8,327 nucleotides of DNA from a bacterium (lineage in GTDB: Bacteria > Spirochaetota > Spirochaetia > JABEVK01), in NCBI GenBank assembly GCA_021782055.1, contig JAJXVP010000112.1, positions 1 to 8,327 on the forward strand, given 5' to 3'. The notes under the pieces were generated by a model that searched no databases, had not been told where the DNA came from, and saw nothing but the letters and a program-made list of their open reading frames with translations. Below, piece after piece: positions 6,622-8,327 of this stretch. The translations under genes and the position numbers were made by a program. Each line of letters starts with the position of its first letter. Position 1 is the stretch's first letter.

Positions 6622-6628
6622 TAACAAA

Positions 6629-6633
6629 CCCTC
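6629..6633 (-). promoter_or_regulatory. ribosome binding site that sets the barrel start at ATG 6621
   Basis: Minus-strand GAGGG is 7 nt before ATG 6621. An in-frame TTG at 6627 would be only 1 nt from it, so the ATG is chosen. Confidence 0.68.
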
Positions 6634-6662
6634 GTACTTGAGCTTAAATAATTTCGTAGAAG

Positions 6663-6691
6663 ATCATGATGTCTAGCCTGGCATTTGTCAA
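6663..6691 (-). promoter_or_regulatory. sigma-70-like promoter of the outer-membrane barrel gene
   Basis: Minus strand: -35 TTGACA (6691-6686, perfect), a 17-bp spacer, then -10 CATGAT (6668-6663, 4 of 6). The predicted start near 6656 gives a leader of about 35 nt before ATG 6621. It sits just beyond the terminator of the tRNA gene, so the barrel gene should be transcribed independently. Confidence 0.55.
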
Positions 6692-6700
6692 TGATTATCA
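6686..6700 (-). promoter_or_regulatory. Fur-box-like inverted repeat over the -35 of the barrel promoter
   Basis: Minus strand TGATAAT-C-ATTGACA matches the 7-1-7 Fur motif (TGATAAT-n-ATTATCA) at 12 of 14 positions. Its right half contains the whole -35 hexamer, the right place for repression. The region is A+T-rich, which raises the chance of a false match, and no Fur gene is in the window. Confidence 0.33.
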
Positions 6701-6705
6701 AAAAT

Positions 6706-6733
6706 AAAAAAAAACCCAGGAAACTTTCCTGGG
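6706..6733 (-). terminator. rho-independent terminator of tRNA-Asn
   Basis: On the minus strand CCCAGGAAA and TTTCCTGGG form a perfect 9-bp stem around a single base (7 bp with a 5-nt loop in practice). It is followed by nine T residues, then ATTTTT. It starts 7 nt after the tRNA 3' end. No T run on the other side, so it acts only leftward. Transcripts reading through from the amidase gene should also end here. Confidence 0.93.
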
Positions 6734-6740
6734 TGTTAAG

Positions 6741-6813
6741 CTCCCCCGACTGGACTCGAACCAGTGACACTCTGATTAACAGTCAGATGCTCTACCGACT
6801 GAGCTACAGGGGA
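6741..6813 (-). tRNA. tRNA-Asn (anticodon GUU)
   Basis: A 73-nt gene on the minus strand with a full cloverleaf. The acceptor stem is TCCCCTG/CGGGGGA with discriminator G. The D arm is GCTC/GAGC. The anticodon arm TCTGA/TCAGA encloses loop CTGTTAA, giving anticodon GTT (6778-6780 on the plus strand). The T arm is ACTGG/CCAGT with loop TTCGAGT. The 3' CCA is not encoded (CTTAAC follows), so it must be added by nucleotidyltransferase. It has its own promoter and terminator. The neighbouring block on its 3' side has lower G+C. Confidence 0.97.
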
Positions 6814-6833
6814 ATGTCTTGACGACGAAAATG

Positions 6834-6862
6834 ATACTACCCAGACCGAAAAAAAATGTCAA
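6834..6862 (-). promoter_or_regulatory. strong promoter of tRNA-Asn
   Basis: Minus strand: perfect -35 TTGACA (6862-6857), a 17-bp spacer containing a T8 run, and -10 TAGTAT (6839-6834). The predicted start near 6827 lies about 14 nt before the mature tRNA. The -35 begins 10 bp after the amidase stop codon. An A7...T9 symmetry around it is too weak to be counted as an amidase terminator. Confidence 0.7.
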
Positions 6863-6872
6863 GCAGATTTTT

Positions 6873-8327
6873 TTAGCTCTTGATTGCCTCGAGAATTCCC
6901 CTAACCATTTTTTCAGCGTCTTGTTCGCGGGTTTTTCCAAAACGCATCAGCCAAGCCTGGGCCGGGATAGCTAAGTTATGCGTCTCGACCAGAATCTTGT
7001 AGGTTGCAGGGTTATTCTTGAGCACAATGAGTGGCTCAGCCCTGGTGTAACTGTCTTTTCCTAAGTACGGCAAAAGCTTATCGGCAAAGGACAACGAGGC
7101 TTGATCCCGTACACCCGAGCGGCTTTCAAAGGTGTAGACCCCCGTTCCTACGGGCACCCCTGGGTTGTTGTCAGCATGCAGACTGATAAAGATGCGCTTG
7201 TTTTCAGGGGTGCCCTGAAAGAACGTTCGCGCAATCTCGACGCGCTTTTCTAAGCTGGAAACCGAACCCTGGGGCCAATCAGCGTTGTCATCACTCAGGT
7301 TGTCGGCCAAAGAGTTGTACACCGAGTTCTTTTCGTTGATGAGGGTCGAATCCGGCGAGTTGGTATCAAGAATCAGCCGATTGGGGACAAGCCGAGTCAG
7401 CTCTACCCTGGCGCCGTTTCGTCGAAGCAACTCGTACATGCGCATGGCTATATCGTAGACGTACTGGGCTTCGGTGATATACAGGCTCGTTCCGTTCGGG
7501 CCAGGGGTTCTAACAATGGTACCGGGGTCGAGTCCGCCGTGTCCGGGGTCAAGAACCACCGACCATCCCTTAAGCTTTGTTGAAAGAGGCGGCTCCTCAT
7601 TGACCATGGCCGCAAACTTTTTCCACAGCTGACGAGCCTTGTGGTAGGCGTCGAGGGGTGATGGCCAATCGTCTTCAAAATAGCCACGGTTGGGTTGCGA
7701 CAAGGCGCCTGGGTGTGTCCAGTAGTAGTAGTCCCCATTCCACTCAAAGACGGGGATGTTGGGGTCCATCACCACATATTGGTGACCTAAACGGCTGGTT
7801 TCAGGCGTGATGGGCGCCTCGGGGGCAGGTACATCTTGAGGTGTCGCCCCAAACGAGGCTTCGGTGGGCTCGGCCAACAGCGGTTGATCCGAAGTGGTGA
7901 CCGGACTTGTGTCCGACGTGGCTGTGCCAGGAAACGCTACGGGGCCAGGGGCCTGCGGCAGGTTACTGAGCTCTGACGCCGCGACTGCGGCTGTGGTGGC
8001 GGCTGTTGCAGGCGTTGCGGTATTACTGCTGGATCCGAGCACCAAAACCTGCCCAACAAACAAAAGGCTGGGGTCGGTGATGTTGTTCCACGTTTCGAGG
8101 TCAGAAACGCTCACGCCTTGGGTGCGAGCAATTTTATAAAGGGTATCGCCAGACTTAACGCGGTACGTGCCTCTCGACGAGCTCGCAGTCGAGGCCGAAG
8201 CTTTTAGCGTGGGGTCATCAAAAACCGCCAAGGTCGAGGCGCTGGCAAAATTCTTAAGCCGCAGGACTTCACCGGGGTGAAGGGTGTCAGAAGCCAAGCC
8301 ATTGAGCGCTCGCAGGTTAGACGTGGT
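6873..8327 (-). CDS. LysM-containing N-acetylmuramoyl-L-alanine amidase (Amidase_3), 5' end outside the window
   Basis: 484 residues are visible. The frame is open to the right edge, so the true start and probably a signal peptide are missing; an internal TTG at 8297 is not the start. The first ~25 residues (RALNGLASDTLHPGEVLRL) are the end of one LysM domain. A complete second LysM spans about 55-97 (YRVKSGDTLYKIA...LLFVGQVLVL). An Ala/Thr/Pro-rich linker follows, then an aromatic segment (about 183-225, with YYYWTHPG and DWPSPL), then the amidase. Zinc ligands are His263 (DPGHGG), Glu286 (ITEAQ) and His384 (SLHADN); the catalytic Glu is probably 448 (ILVETHN). The enzyme cuts the MurNAc-L-Ala bond of peptidoglycan in the periplasm, with LysM holding the glycan. 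There is an insertion between Glu286 and His384 (98 residues apart). G+C is high, unlike the envelope genes to its left. Confidence 0.93.
   Translation of the reverse strand, partial: TTSNLRALNGLASDTLHPGEVLRLKNFASASTLAVFDDPTLKASASTASSSRGTYRVKSGDTLYKIARTQGVSVSDLETWNNITDPSLLFVGQVLVLGSSSNTATPATAATTAAVAASELSNLPQAPGPVAFPGTATSDTSPVTTSDQPLLAEPTEASFGATPQDVPAPEAPITPETSRLGHQYVVMDPNIPVFEWNGDYYYWTHPGALSQPNRGYFEDDWPSPLDAYHKARQLWKKFAAMVNEEPPLSTKLKGWSVVLDPGHGGLDPGTIVRTPGPNGTSLYITEAQYVYDIAMRMYELLRRNGARVELTRLVPNRLILDTNSPDSTLINEKNSVYNSLADNLSDDNADWPQGSVSSLEKRVEIARTFFQGTPENKRIFISLHADNNPGVPVGTGVYTFESRSGVRDQASLSFADKLLPYLGKDSYTRAEPLIVLKNNPATYKILVETHNLAIPAQAWLMRFGKTREQDAEKMVRGILEAIKS

Noticed and set aside
6741..6762. 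tRNA 3' end as an attachment site with a second copy at the left end of the low-G+C block
   Set aside because: I looked for a repeat of CTCCCCCGACTGGACTCG in 1150-1330 and elsewhere and found only short chance matches. There is no integrase in the window.
8295..8297. TTG at 8297 as the amidase start
   Set aside because: It lies inside a LysM domain whose sequence continues upstream in frame to the window edge (RALNGLASDTLHPGEVL), so the gene is simply cut by the edge.
1..8327. CRISPR array, insertion sequence, toxin-antitoxin or phage-defence genes
   Set aside because: No regularly spaced repeats, transposase, terminal inverted repeats or small overlapping gene pairs were seen anywhere in the window.

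Overview
The window reads as chromosomal DNA of a diderm (Gram-negative-type) bacterium. It encodes a lipoprotein with a lipobox, an outer-membrane beta-barrel ending in Phe, a secreted PEGA-domain protease and a LysM/amidase cell-wall enzyme. The tandem PPC-like repeats and the architecture of the amidase remind me of spirochaete envelope proteins, but this is a recollection of family style and not a database match, so the phylum is left open.

Layout, left to right. (1) Positions 1-206 hold no gene I can support, but they contain a perfect 16-bp palindrome (81-96) upstream of a zinc-independent quinone oxidoreductase-like gene (207-1154, +). (2) Positions 1155-1319, between two convergent genes, hold a strong hairpin and a degenerate direct repeat. 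(3) Positions 1320-3458 (-) encode a secreted trypsin-like (HtrA-type) serine protease. It carries PEGA domains instead of PDZ domains and has a pair of C-terminal membrane helices. (4) A 169-bp divergent promoter region leads to 3628-5904 (+), a 758-residue lipoprotein made of about seven beta-sandwich repeats. (5) Convergent to it is a small outer-membrane beta-barrel gene (5962-6621, -). Its promoter has a perfect -35 that overlaps a Fur-box-like sequence. (6) A textbook terminator, tRNA-Asn(GUU) (6741-6813, -) and a consensus promoter follow. (7) The window ends inside a LysM-containing N-acetylmuramoyl-L-alanine amidase gene (6873 to beyond 8327, -) that is cut by the right edge.

The oxidoreductase and amidase genes are visibly richer in G+C (sampled lines about 50-63%) than the three envelope genes between them (sampled lines about 25-43%). 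The block from about 1320 to 6627 abuts the 3' end of a tRNA gene. It therefore looks like an accessory envelope module set between housekeeping-type genes. I found no attachment-site repeat, integrase or transposase, so recent insertion is not shown. The protease and the repeat lipoprotein share a divergent promoter region, which makes co-regulation plausible. A functional link among protease, lipoprotein and barrel is inference only.

Several gene starts were set from ribosome binding sites: ATG 207 for the oxidoreductase, GTG 3458 for the protease and ATG 6621 for the barrel. The amidase reading frame stays open to the right edge, so its true start is outside the window.
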